From the NCBI RefSeq assembly GCF_025766255.1, contig NW_026516726.1, forward strand, positions 186,001 through 250,000: a stretch of 64,000 nucleotides of DNA. Reading direction: 5' to 3'. This DNA comes from Zychaea mexicana (lineage: Eukaryota; Mucoromycota; Mucoromycetes; Mucorales; Lichtheimiaceae). The translations under genes were made by a program, and so were the position numbers. Positions 1 through 11,115 of the stretch are shown here, one piece after another. The first letter of the stretch is position 1. The number at the start of each line of letters is the position of its first letter. Below the pieces are notes generated by a model. It ran no database searches. It was not told the DNA's origin and saw only the letters and a list, made by a program, of their open reading frames with translations.

Positions 1-879
1 CCCCAAAACGCGGGCGCTGTCGCTAAATTTACCCGTTACTTTTTAAATACATACAGTTTGGAGCCTTGTTGTGCAGTATCGCATCAAGGAAAAAGGAACA
101 AGAGAGAATGAGAGAGAGAAGAAACAAGTAATCAGCTACTTGTTTGTTATAAAAAGTGACGAGATAATAATGGTATCAATTTAATTATGTGACCATGATG
201 ATGATGAAGAAATGAACTTGATCAACACACGAAGAGTATAGTGAGAGCTCCTACTTTCTAATGAGTTCTGTGGCGCTCGCCTGTAATGTCTGCCGTACTT
301 ATACGATATATAACGGGTTTGATGGACGTTGAAACCAAGGCCTAAAATTACACAATGATATGATATCAATTGAAAATGGTAATGCACTAGGAGAGTTAGG
401 ATGTAGCAAGTGGCTGGTGCTTCTCCTACTGCTGTACTGGATGTCCTTGTATATTTTGGAAAGGGGATATGACACCATCATGATGTCGCAAAGGAATGAT
501 TTTTATAGCAGCTGACAGTGTTAAGAAACATCTGTTCTTACACTTTGTCGTCAATAGCTACAGTATTTAATTATGAGAGATAGTTATCTCGGCAATGCAT
601 GCAAATGCTGCGTGTCTCAGGTACATGCTCTCCGTGAAAGCTCGTTTACAATATAACTATATTAGTACATTATTTACTGTAGCACACATCGAAAACACAG
701 TAGATTACGAAGACAGACAACATGCAGAATGACACAATGAATGAGAAAATATGCGCGTGCATGTGTTTTAATATATGTCTTTTTATACCGAGATAAATTA
801 CAACAAAAAACAGAGAGAAGCCTAATGAAGAGAAAAAAGTTACAAAAGAAGAGAGTGCTGCATCAGATACTTTCATTTT
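1..879. other. Intergenic/left edge, no supported gene
   Basis: This AT-rich stretch lies downstream of the minus-strand MFS gene and runs to the window edge. The only open frames are short, carry no recognisable motif and overlap each other on both strands. The part next to the MFS stop probably holds its 3' UTR. Nothing else is supported. Confidence 0.6.
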
Positions 880-3370
880 TTAAGAATTGTTGGTGGTACT
901 GATTGTGCTACTATTGTTATTATGAGTACTGCTATTATTATGTGGATTATTATTAAGGAAAAGTGTAGGCGGAGGGCAATGGCGTGATGGGTGTTGCTGG
1001 AGTGTGTTGTTGTTGACAGCGCATGTGCCAGTATTGCATTGTTGCGATGGCAAAGACAACGACGTCATGGTTATCGTGTGTGTAATCTTCTTTGAACGAT
1101 CAATGAGCTGTCGACTTTGGCCGGTATAAAGGTAAGCAAATGGGATACATATCAAGAACATGAATGCAAGGATTGCACAAAGCCAGAAAAAGCCAATTGA
1201 TCCGTAGACAAACCCAGCTAGGATAGGACCAAGAGACATACCTAGTAGTAGTTGCAATTGTCATTAAAAATGCAAACAAAGAACGTACAAAGAACAAGTA
1301 TTTACCAGTGCCATATGCAGCATTGAATAAAGCATAACTTGTTGCCATGCCATCTTTTTCACTAGATGATTTATTTGCGCTCGCAACAACGCCTGCAATT
1401 TCAGGGAACACGGTAGATTGAGAACCGGCCATGGCAGCACCGCCCAGAATAAAGTAAATGATAAGTGTCCAGTACGACGTGTTTCTGTTTGGAATAGTGA
1501 CTAGGAATACGACGGGTACAATCAGAACGAGAGATATCAAGGCAACAATCTTTGTTCCGTATCTATCACAGAGCCATCCGGAAAACGCCGCCGATACGAT
1601 ACTTGGGACCATAAAGGAAAGCAATATAAGGCCACATGTAGCTTCGTCAAAGTGCCATTCAGTGGCCAGTCGCATTGTCAGAATAGTCTAGATATTGACA
1701 AAATTAGTGTCTTTGATAGCTGGCACTACTTTTGCTACTTCAATGATAAATACAACGCTGGCATTACCTCAAAAGAACTCATGACGGTTGCTACTACGAC
1801 GGTGAGGTTGAGCGATACAAGCAGACGAGGCTGTCGAAGTAACTGAAGCAAGGTCACTTTATGCCTTGTTTGATTACTGTTAGTGTTGCTGCCATCATGG
1901 TTGTTAAATTCGTCGCTCAAACTGTAACAGCTGCTGATGTTGGTATGGGTCGTGGATATGTTAGGTAACTGATGTTGCGAAAATGGCGCCTCTGCTGCGG
2001 GTTGCTGTGAGTCCTTTGGAGTGTTTTCCTCATCTTCGGGTTTGATAAACCATTCCTTTGGCAAATGACATCTTTCGACGATTACGAGCCGCATGAAAAA
2101 GTCGATGCCGCACAACACCATGGACGCAATAAATGGCGCTTGATGACCGAGCTTGCTGTAAAGAACTATTATAAGAAAGTGTTAGCAAAGAAACAAACAT
2201 AAGTAGCTTAGCTAACAGCTCCCCAACATTTCAGAATGGAGATGACAGGTGAGAAACTACTTACTGCCTGTGATTAATGGTATATTCAAAGGAGAGGGAG
2301 GAATCGTTAGCATGCATGATTTTACGCATTCTGAGTTTATAATTTTTATTTCATTATTACCTCCAATTGGCAATCCCGTAACTATGCCGAGTGGATAAAA
2401 GCCGAACAGTTTGCCCATCTGATAACCTACAAACATACAATTCATACGGCTCAATTAATCAAAAACAGAAAACAAACGAGCTTCTGTAGTGTGCAAAAAG
2501 TAGCGTTATCTTACCAAGCTGGCTCTCTGGCCAATTGTCAGCAACCAAGCAAAGCGACATTGTCCAGACGCAAGCATTAGACACACCCTGCAGAAATCTT
2601 GCCAGGAGTAGCATCCAATATGCTATTGCGAACATGAACATGAGATTGGCAGCAATCGAGGCAGAGATGCCCAAAAGCATTGGTATACGGCGCTGTCGTA
2701 TCTTATCGCCTAGCCATCCAAAAAGAGGTGATCCAGCTATTTTTTTTTTTCGGGTTTCGTTTACGTAACGAAGGATGTATGTGGGGTATTGTGTGGAGGG
2801 TGGCAAATTTAAAATAAAAGGGATCAGCTATCTCCGAAATTGAAACGCGGCTGATCTGCGAAGTGGAGGATTTTACAACGTTTTGAGTACCTAAAAGACC
2901 GACTGCATAAGAGGCAACGAGGATGCCCGTGTCTCTTGATGTTTCTGCGTCGCTTGATGCCGAAAAAGGTGAGGTGTTGTAGTCGTGCGATACATCGTCT
3001 TTATGGTTTATTCGGTCAATGATGAACGGTGAGAGTGGGAATAGAATTGAATGAACAAAGGTCTACATTTGACAAAACCAATAGCACCGCCAAAGGGCTC
3101 ATTCTTAGTATTATGCGTATCTCGCTAGCCAAGAACTAGTAAGGTACATTGTCCATAGATCTGTGTGCTGCTTGCGAATGTGTATATGATGCTTACACTG
3201 GTAAAGAGTCCAATAGCTGCTGTTGCAAATATAAAGTAATCTGACGAGCGAACATTTAATAAAAATGGCTTTTTCCGCTTTGTTTCTTCTGGCTGTTGGT
3301 GCTGCTTCTCCTGACCGTCAACGGTGGTAGTGGGCGCAATAGCACGAGTCACGAGGGAACGGATAGGCAT
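880..3370 (-). CDS. MFS transporter, SLC18 (vesicular amine transporter)-like
   Basis: A twelve-helix major facilitator in the membrane that probably exports small amines or drugs by proton antiport; the substrate is unknown. The start at 3370 opens a short cytosolic tail, and helix 1 contains FATAAIGLFT. Later exons give TGILVASYAVGLL and then SPLFGWLGDKIRQRR, the MFS loop 2-3 signature. Next comes a segment (VLYSKLGHQAPF) that matches the GG-LY--LG--APF motif of VMAT/VAChT relatives. The second half has FSGWLCDRYG, the repeated loop motif after helix 8. Clear joins include the intron ending before 2172, the donor at TTTGAG|gtaatg near 1767, and AYGTG|gtaaat near 1303 joining to MSLGPILAGF. 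About seven exons. The C-terminal tail after the last helix is rich in Asn, Thr, Ser and His and ends with poly-Asn clusters. Exact first-intron borders are uncertain. A specific substrate should not be assumed. Confidence 0.85.
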
Positions 3371-4191
3371 ACTCCAGGACTCAACTGGAAAAGCGAGTAA
3401 AGAAAAAAGAAAAGAAGAAAGAAAAGATGAGGGAAGGAGTGAAGAGGAGGCGCTAGAAAGAAAAGGAGATATCCTTTTTGTCCACTTCTCGCGTATGACT
3501 TCCTAAGGTATAGGAGTAGAAGAAGAGAAGAGAGAGATGAACAGGAGGGAAAAGAATACGGTATGTACGCGCCAAAGTGGTAAGGTTTTCTTTTCTTGGG
3601 ATAGGAGTCGTCTCGTAGAAGCAGGAGGGCACAGAGTTGCAAAGGGGGTGTGCTAGTTCCGCTGAAGAAACGTCTCTTACACGCGTACTGCTAATGCCAC
3701 TGGGTCCTGTCATTGCTATATCACTACCTCTGATGCCTGCTTTGCCATCCGACAAATGCGAGAAAAAAAAAAGCTGGATATGCTTCTTAAAAAACTTAAA
3801 CTTAATGCGCTGCGCTACACATACTTGTCAAAAGACAAAACATCTCAGCTTTGTTAGTATAGAAGGCCTCCTTGCCGATTTTTTTTGCCTGTTTTGGAGA
3901 TTGGTCTGACCATCTTATGAGCTGACGTAGTAGCTGACGTAGTATCCTTTATGCTCGTATCCGCAATGGTAAATAGCAGCAGTTACCAGGAACCTTTTGT
4001 TGTGCTTTCACTACTGTCGTTATGTGTATCGGTGATCTTGTTTACGCTTTCGGAAAACGTTATTGCCGTTTACGCTTTCTTTATTCATCTCTGTTCTCTA
4101 TTGCATTTATTTTGTTTTTATCCTTTGGAAACAGCACCTGCATGGATGAATAATTGTAGCATGTTACTTTCTACTTTGGTATGATATATTT
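3371..4191. other. Intergenic between MFS gene and mitochondrial carrier
   Basis: This stretch lies upstream of the MFS start and downstream of the carrier stop, both on the minus strand, so it should hold the MFS promoter and the carrier 3' UTR. The 3380-3480 part is strongly purine-rich on the plus strand (AAAGAAGAAAG-type), a common feature of fungal 5' leaders read as pyrimidines on the coding strand. Overlapping short ORFs here have no family features. Confidence 0.5.
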
Positions 4192-5727
4192 CTATCCACC
4201 TAGGAAATCAATCGTCATTTCGTACACAAAGAATGTGACCGCATTGACCGGAAATGCCCGCAATACTGTTGGTCCAAGGCCACGGAAAAAGACAGAGATG
4301 CCCTCTGTTTGGTACGACCTTACCACACAATCTTTAATCGAGGTATACGGACGCATGGTAGAGGCAGCTGACGGTGCGGATAATGTCCCATAGCGCTGTC
4401 GTTCACCAGGGTTAGCCAGTCTGCTAGGTACTGCGAAACCGGAGTGCTGCTGCTGTTGTTGCTGAGCATGGACCGCCATTGCTGTTGACGATAACACTCG
4501 CGCTGGTGGTACCACCTGCATTTGCAGTCTTGATTTGACAACATCGATAGGATAGATGGATGACCATGACACCACCCCTGCTGTGCCCCCTGCCAAAAGG
4601 AGTTGCCATGCATTCGATTTACTCGCATCTGTCTCCCAGAGACGCTTCATGCCTTCGTACACCCAAAAGTAGATGCCATAGCTTGGCGCATCGCGTATAA
4701 TGGTGATCCAGCCACCTTGATACAGACCTAGTACACATAGTGTGTTATGCCAAGTCAGCAAAACAAATATTCAGGGTTCAACAAAGTGTTCAGACCTCAT
4801 TGATTGCCGTGGCCCCACAGAAGCTGCTGCAATGTCTCACCTCGCAACCCATCTCTTGCCAGTGTCTCCCGGACAACCTGCAATGAGCTTTTCGGAACAT
4901 GCGAGACTTGTGCTTTGATTTTGACAAGCTCGGTGGGCGCTGAAAAGAGAAAACTAGCAATTCCAGCTCCACAACCGGCGATATAGACTTGCCCAAGTGA
5001 CGGCATGAATGCATCTTGCTGCTCCTTCAATAACCCAAGGGCTTTTGCCTCTCCAAACTGTCTTTCAAACGCTCTTATGATGCTGCCATAGGAGAAGAAG
5101 AGTACTGCATTTAGACCTGCTAAACCCAAGACAGGTGCAAGTACGCCCTTGAACATTGAGCTGGCCTATAAAAAATATGTTCAGAAAACAAACAACAAAC
5201 TTTGCAACCCCTGATTTTTTACTTTTCTCTCCACAACCGCAGCTGTACTGTGTATTTGACAAGAAAACAAAAAGCACCTTTATATCGTATAGTTCCTTAC
5301 CCCTTCATATTTTACCATTCGCGTCAATGTCTGCCACGCTGTTGGTAATGGCTCTGTCGTCATTCCTGCAGCAGGCTTTGGAGCCTGCAGCCTTGCCTAT
5401 TGTGTATTATCACGTTTAGCGGTCGGTGCTTTTCTCTTTTGCTATAGCTGTTTGCCTATTTCCTTCTTCTCTTCCTCCCTCTCTTAATTACCTTCAAGAC
5501 ATCAAGTGGGCTACCAACGATGATCCCTGCGGCACCACTTATCCAGCCTATGTAACGCTCACTTAGTCCAACGTGTTACTCCCAGCTCAGTTCCCCATAC
5601 TCTTGTACATATAGCCCGCGCAAATACCTGCAATAAAGTCGTTGACACTTTCAGCTACACATGTAAAGGATTAGCATCACTTGATTCAATTCTGTGGGCA
5701 ATTAACTGAAAAAAAACAATTACCCAT
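4192..5727 (-). CDS. Mitochondrial carrier family (SLC25) protein
   Basis: An inner-membrane metabolite carrier of 347 residues in six exons: 5727-5724, 5654-5628, 5547-5492, 5396-5301, 5165-4841 and 4727-4192. The total of 1044 nt is divisible by three. Exon 1 is only ATGG, and splicing gives M-A-E-S-V-N-D-F. The three carrier repeats are visible: PLDVLKARLQ for the first (canonical PxDxxKxRxQ), PTELVKIKAQ for the second and YPIDVVKSRLQMQ for the third, each followed by the usual G-rich amphipathic second helix. The pattern VNDFIAGWISGAAGIIVGSP is typical of the carnitine/acylcarnitine and basic amino acid branch (Crc1, SLC25A29/45/47/48). The substrate cannot be fixed from this alone. An Ala/Gln-rich insert with a short Gln run lies between the third signature and the last helix. 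Confidence 0.9.
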
Positions 5728-8700
5728 TCGATGTGCAAGAAATCAAGCAAGCCGGAGTTTTTCTTACACCTCTTGCTGTGTACCCTTTTGTGCAAGCAAA
5801 ACGTGGGGTAGTCCCCGGATCAGAAAGTGACACTTTCTTTTCTGCTGAGTAAGACCCGGGTGGCGAAAAATGGATAGACAAAAGCGTATGTCCATGATAA
5901 AGTATAAAGCACATGATGGCATTTACACGCCACTGTTTTATTAACCATAGTTATATTATTCAAATAACAAGGATTTTAAATAGCCATAGAGATCATCCGC
6001 CCACCAGCAGCAGTAACAATAATATCCTATCACATATTTGCATGCGCTTATTGGAAGAAGCTGTTATATACCTCTTACCAGTTCTACATTATCGGTTGGC
6101 AGACTAGCTTTATCCGACAAACTGGGCATATAACATACATCCAGGATACATAAAGAATCCCTTCGCCACCCTTGTTGAGAATGAAGGTTCAGAAAAGCAG
6201 AAGGACTTACTATCTTCCCAATTATATGTATTGCATGCTATAGCTCGTCGGATGCCGTACAACAGATCGACATACCCAAATTTGCTAGTAAAATAATCTG
6301 CTGCTCATACATTATATAAGCTCGCCATTGAGAAAGAAGAACGTTATCTGATATACATTGTTCACTTCACTACTGGCCGGGTCAATCTGTAAGCTTTCAA
6401 CTTTTATCTAGCTTGCTTCTTGTCTGATAAATTATACTGCACATACCCTTCATGCGTTACTAAAGTGCAGCAAAAATTTTCGCGTACATCATAGCTGAAC
6501 TAAGCATGCAAAGTGGGTGTATATAATAATAAGTGAGCATGTACATATTAGTGTACCTCCTCCTCCTCTTCTATATATGCATAATCATATAAAATAATCT
6601 TTCATTGAGCCGGCTAAAATATCTGACTCTGGTTGCTTCGTACTGTATATACCGAGTGCTGCCTTACTTTGTTGTTGATTTTGGTTAGACACTCAATGCT
6701 CTCCAAACGATATACGAGAAGGAGGGAGAGAATAAGTTTTATGATGGGCTGCTCCTACAACAAACAGCAGTAACCCCATTGTTGATATAATATGTGCTTG
6801 TCTTTTGGTTGTCACATTCCAGCTCATTTCGACGCTGAATATCGCTATTCAATATGAGGACGTCGTGTATTGTGGCGGTTTTCAAAGCCTTCAAAAGCAT
6901 TTGACGGTTTCAGAAAGCATTAGAATACAAACGTGAATTTCCAACAGAGGAACGATAATATCGGCATATGTTCAGAGAATGAAGGCCTGAGGGGCACATG
7001 AAGGAAAAGAATTGCGACAAGGTTAACTTCTTGTAGATTTCAATTCCTCTGACTCCTACATATCTAAAAGTTATCTAAAAGTTGTAGACAGGTGCCACAA
7101 GAGTACCGCACAGAAATTACAACTTTACCAATGTATATATACTACAGCAAGCTTGCGCTTCTCATATGATCATCTACTGTACACTTAGTCATCTATAAGT
7201 ATAGTATATAATCTACAGTTGAAAGGAACAATTCTGACCTTTCATGCATTGACCATCATCATTATCTGATGACGGGTAGCGTGGTCATAGGAAACTGTTA
7301 TTCGGTATCTCCCGCACTCCCCCGTTTTTGTAAATCAAGGGGCGATCAACTATACCCGCCACCGACTCCTTGACTTTTCTTTCCCATCCCGTCACCTGTC
7401 AAAGTTAATGCATGCTACTCCCTAATATTACAAGTTCTTTTTTCTTTGTCTCTCCTTCTAGGGCCATTTTACGTTTATAGTCGTAAGTACAAGTAGTTGA
7501 GAAACCCATGATTTCATTCCGTCCCTCCATGCATTGGGCTAGGATAGCTCTTTACTGCGTCGTGCTACATACTGCTGCTGCTGTGTGTATATGATATCAA
7601 GTACTGCTTCTACATATTTGTGCCTCCTCGCTTCTCCTTAACTTTAATTTTGACCTGGCATACTGTACTTAGTAACATGGCAATGAGCACGTAAACTTTT
7701 ACATTTAGGTATTTTCCTGCCTTTCTTTACATGGCCTCTAGGTTTTTCGCGCATATCATATCATGAAAACTTTGGCGAAATGTTCGCCCTTTCTAATAAT
7801 ATAAAAAATCCTACTATCCGAGATATAAAAGACTATTACTTAGCCTATTTCATTCTGTCAGCGAGCTGTATTATGTATACTAAAAGGCGCATAAGTTTTT
7901 GCCCATGTGAAAGCTTGGTTTTTGCTTGTTCATGTATCAATTAATAAAAGGGTACTGCTGTAACGAGTAACAATTTTGGATGTCTTTTCTGCAAGCGACA
8001 GCAGAAACTTCGACGACGATGACCAGGGACACAGTACTACGTCGCAGTTACAGTATATAGCAATAGCAACAAGAGCAAATAGATTTGTGCTTCACACTTA
8101 TTCGTTCATGTCAAGAACTGCCGACAGGTCAATGGTGATCAATTGACACTGATAATAAAGATACTGGACAGTTTCCTGTGAAAACTCGGCCTTATTATGG
8201 CGGATGCTCGACAGCTTGTACGACACGATGAGGGCATTAAAACAATCCATGAAGTCGATTACTGCCTTGCTTCGGCATACCCTTCCATGGATGGTGCACG
8301 AATGATTGTTGATATTTTATTATCACGAAATTGCCTTCTATAACCCACTCTGGATACAACATACAAAAAAATGGACATTTTATACTAAATTCATACATCT
8401 CGGGTACGCAACATTCTCATTCCATCACCAAGCTTATGCACAGCCTGATCCGACCCTGGCAGCTTGTTCATTCCATCAGAAATCGCTCTACAAATATACG
8501 AATTAATAATTTGAAGGGCTGCGCAAAATCATAGCAGACATTGATGTGACATATCTACCTACGACACAAGACCAATCGCGTAAACCTTCTTGACTCGTGA
8601 TATCACTCTGTATAAAAATGAAGAACTGCACAATGCGGTGAAGTATAACCCAAAGCTCCAGAAGCACTTTTTGTTTTCGCACTTACGAGTATACATTAAT

Positions 8701-9837
8701 CTTCAATCCGAATAACTACTCAATGGTGCGGGTTGGCAAGAATAAGAAGCGCAGCCGTGCCAAAGCCACTTGGGAACGAAGAAATGCAGCCCAATTCACA
8801 CCCCATGGCTCGTCCCTAAGCGCAGAAAAGAAAGTAACCAAAGGTGTTTCAAATCCACTTGGGAACGAGGAAGATGGAGGGAAACAACCCGAAGCACAAC
8901 CATGACTCGCCTCTGTAACGCAGAATTGGGAAGTGACCAAAGCCACTGCAATTCCACTTGGGAACGAGGAAGATGGAAATACATCGAGTTATGACTACAC
9001 GGCTAGTCGTTTTTCTTAAATTACGAAGTTGATGCGCCTGCACAAGCCAGATCAACGCAAATAAAAGAATCCAGAAGCGGACAACATTGATAGGCATCCT
9101 GAAATTGGTGGTTTCCATTATCTGAAATCCTTCAAAAAGGATCACAAAACACTTTGAAAATAAAAACTGCAACATGTGTTCAACAAACGGCAGCATATAG
9201 TCACTCCATGACTATGATAGTCTATTTATACTTATATCAATACAAGCATTATATCCGAATTTCCAGCCCACCTTTACTACTGCATGGTACATATTGTACT
9301 TATGTACTTGTTTGTCCAACATTTGTTTTACTACAAAAGTAATCTACACTACGACTACATATTTATTACACATGAAAGGAGAAAGAGTAACATGCGTTAA
9401 TAAGCGACAGTGTATTTCGATTGCTTATCCTGTTTTATCTAAGCGTTGGTACAGAAATAGTGCAGGGATTCTTATATATATATATTTTTCAGATAGTAAT
9501 AAGCAGATAGCAACACGATATGCTACCATTTAGCACTAAACTACACGACCGATGGTATATGCATCGCTTTCCGTAAATGCTATGTATCGTTTTACGCCTT
9601 CATACGAAAGGCTAATACGTGTTCTTATTTAGATAGAGTTTAACTAATGCGTCAGCAAATACGAGTATACGGACTTTTTCATGCTTTACAGAGTAACATA
9701 TTTGATGCATTCTTATCAAGCTATACAAAGGATATGGTCACCCAATAAGAAATGCGCTATGAACTGAGTTTGAGCAGAAAAGGGTTCCCTTGGCTTTAAC
9801 CAAGCAACGTGTTACACCTCCACCACACAAAAATATA
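5728..9837. other. Gene-poor AT-rich interval
   Basis: About 4 kb with many stops in all frames and no recognisable domain. It carries the promoter of the mitochondrial carrier at its left end and the 5' region of TVP23 at its right end. The 8150-8700 part is a little richer in open frames but yields no family motif, and may be old decayed sequence. A short tandem repeat at about 8740-9000 is listed separately. No tRNA- or rRNA-like structure was recognised by eye. Confidence 0.55.
8743..8998. repeat. Degenerate ~90-99 bp tandem repeat, about 2.5 units
   Basis: The motif CCACTTGGGAACGA(G/A)GAA recurs at 8766, 8855 and 8954, with spacings of 89 and 99 bp. The DNA between copies is also related: each unit has CACA-CCATG-CTCG, then a GCAGAA block, then GAAGT(A/G)ACCAAAG just before the next motif. 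A partial unit lies upstream from about 8743. Read on the minus strand, the units give a repeated peptide pattern with LRSQV and a Leu/Trp-rich segment, but no plausible gene start or splice context was found. Confidence 0.75.
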
Positions 9838-10809
9838 ATGGTTCGTTTCTTTTTCAAGCACTTTACAGTCCCATCAACATGCCACGCTATTAACTTGGAA
9901 GAGGAATTGCGTATAGGCTGACGAAAGTCGAGTGAATCTGCTACAAGCAGATGCGAACATCCAACCTGATGACCTAGAAGCAGGAACCGCCGGTCCAAAT
10001 AACAATCGTAATAGCAACATGAACACCAACGCCAACAACAGGAACAGTGCCGTCAGGGAATACTTTGATCAGTCTAGGTAAGGTAGTAAAGCTATGGTCT
10101 TGGTATATATACAGGTCCGAGAAGGAAAAGAAGAACGATAAATATATAAAAAGAAAAGAAAAAAAAACTGACAGAGCTTGGCAACAGCCATCCCATTGCA
10201 GCGTTCTTCTTTTTAGCATTTCGACTTGGCGCGTTACTTATGTACCTGCTGGGGTCCCTGTTTACAGACAATTTCACTCTGGTGTTTGTGATTACGATTC
10301 TGCTACTCGCGTTTGACTTTTGGACAGTGAAGAACGTATCTGGACGACTCTTAGTAGGACTCCGGTGGTGGAACGAAATCCAAGAAGACGGATCGAATCG
10401 ATGGGTGTTTGAGAGCGCCAGTGTAAATTCCTTTCTATTCAAGATGCTATGGCCTGGCGGTTGGGTTACTAAAATGTTATTTTTCACTCAATAGCCTCAT
10501 CGTAAGAACAATGCGGCGGATTCCAGATTGTTTTGGAGCGTGCTGTATGCGACGCCCGTACTATGGATACTCCTTGCATTAACTTGCATTTTCACCTTTA
10601 AATTTTCGTGGCTGGTGATTGTTGTCGTAGCGATTGCCCTGAATGTTGCCAATGTCTACGGATACACCCAGTGCGACAAGGATGCAAAGAAGAAGTGGGC
10701 CAGTGGGATTGCTGCACAGACCGCCCTTGGTTCCTTGGGCAGCTCTGCAACCGGGTTTGTGGGCAGGGCCGTAGGCTCAGGCCTTGGTCAGTTTTTCGGA
10801 TCACGATAG
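9838..10809 (+). CDS. TVP23: Golgi membrane protein Tvp23 (FAM18/TVP23 family)
   Basis: A small four-helix membrane protein of the late Golgi/TGN that takes part in vesicle traffic with Yip-family partners. The coding exons ending 10077, spanning 10188-10422 and spanning 10495-10809 join in frame to give [19 protein letters not shown] and then the family signature [20 protein letters not shown] and WVFES. The third exon adds two more hydrophobic helices and the conserved [14 protein letters not shown] tail. The start is unsettled. One option is the ATG at 10019 (202 aa, the usual family length). The other is a bare ATG at 9838-9840 spliced with a weak donor to 9917, giving M-A-D-E-S-R-V and 237 aa. 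Both keep the frame. Confidence 0.88.
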
Positions 10810-11115
10810 AAAGAAAGACGAGCATGAAATAAAAAAAAAAAATCTACCGCTATTTCCCACCGCACACATACACAGTGTTTTATTTAATCACAGTACTTGC
10901 TCGCATGGAAGCGAGAGAAGAATAGATCCGATCTTCTTTTTTTTCTAGCAGAGTGAAATGAGCGGTAAAGTATTTAACCGTTCTGAATGAGTGTGGCTGG
11001 TTCTTAAGAAATTCAAAACCCCCAACTGTGGTTCGCGGCACCTTTAGTGCACTTCTTTTACTCCACTCTTTTTATTTCTTTCCGCCCCCCAATTTTTCTC
11101 AGATATATTTTTTAA
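10810..11115. other. TVP23 3' region and ERT1-like promoter
   Basis: 306 nt between two plus-strand genes. An A-rich AAATAAAAAAA stretch just after the TVP23 stop could serve polyadenylation. The part before 11116 is T/C-rich, as expected for a fungal promoter or leader. No other feature was seen. Confidence 0.5.
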
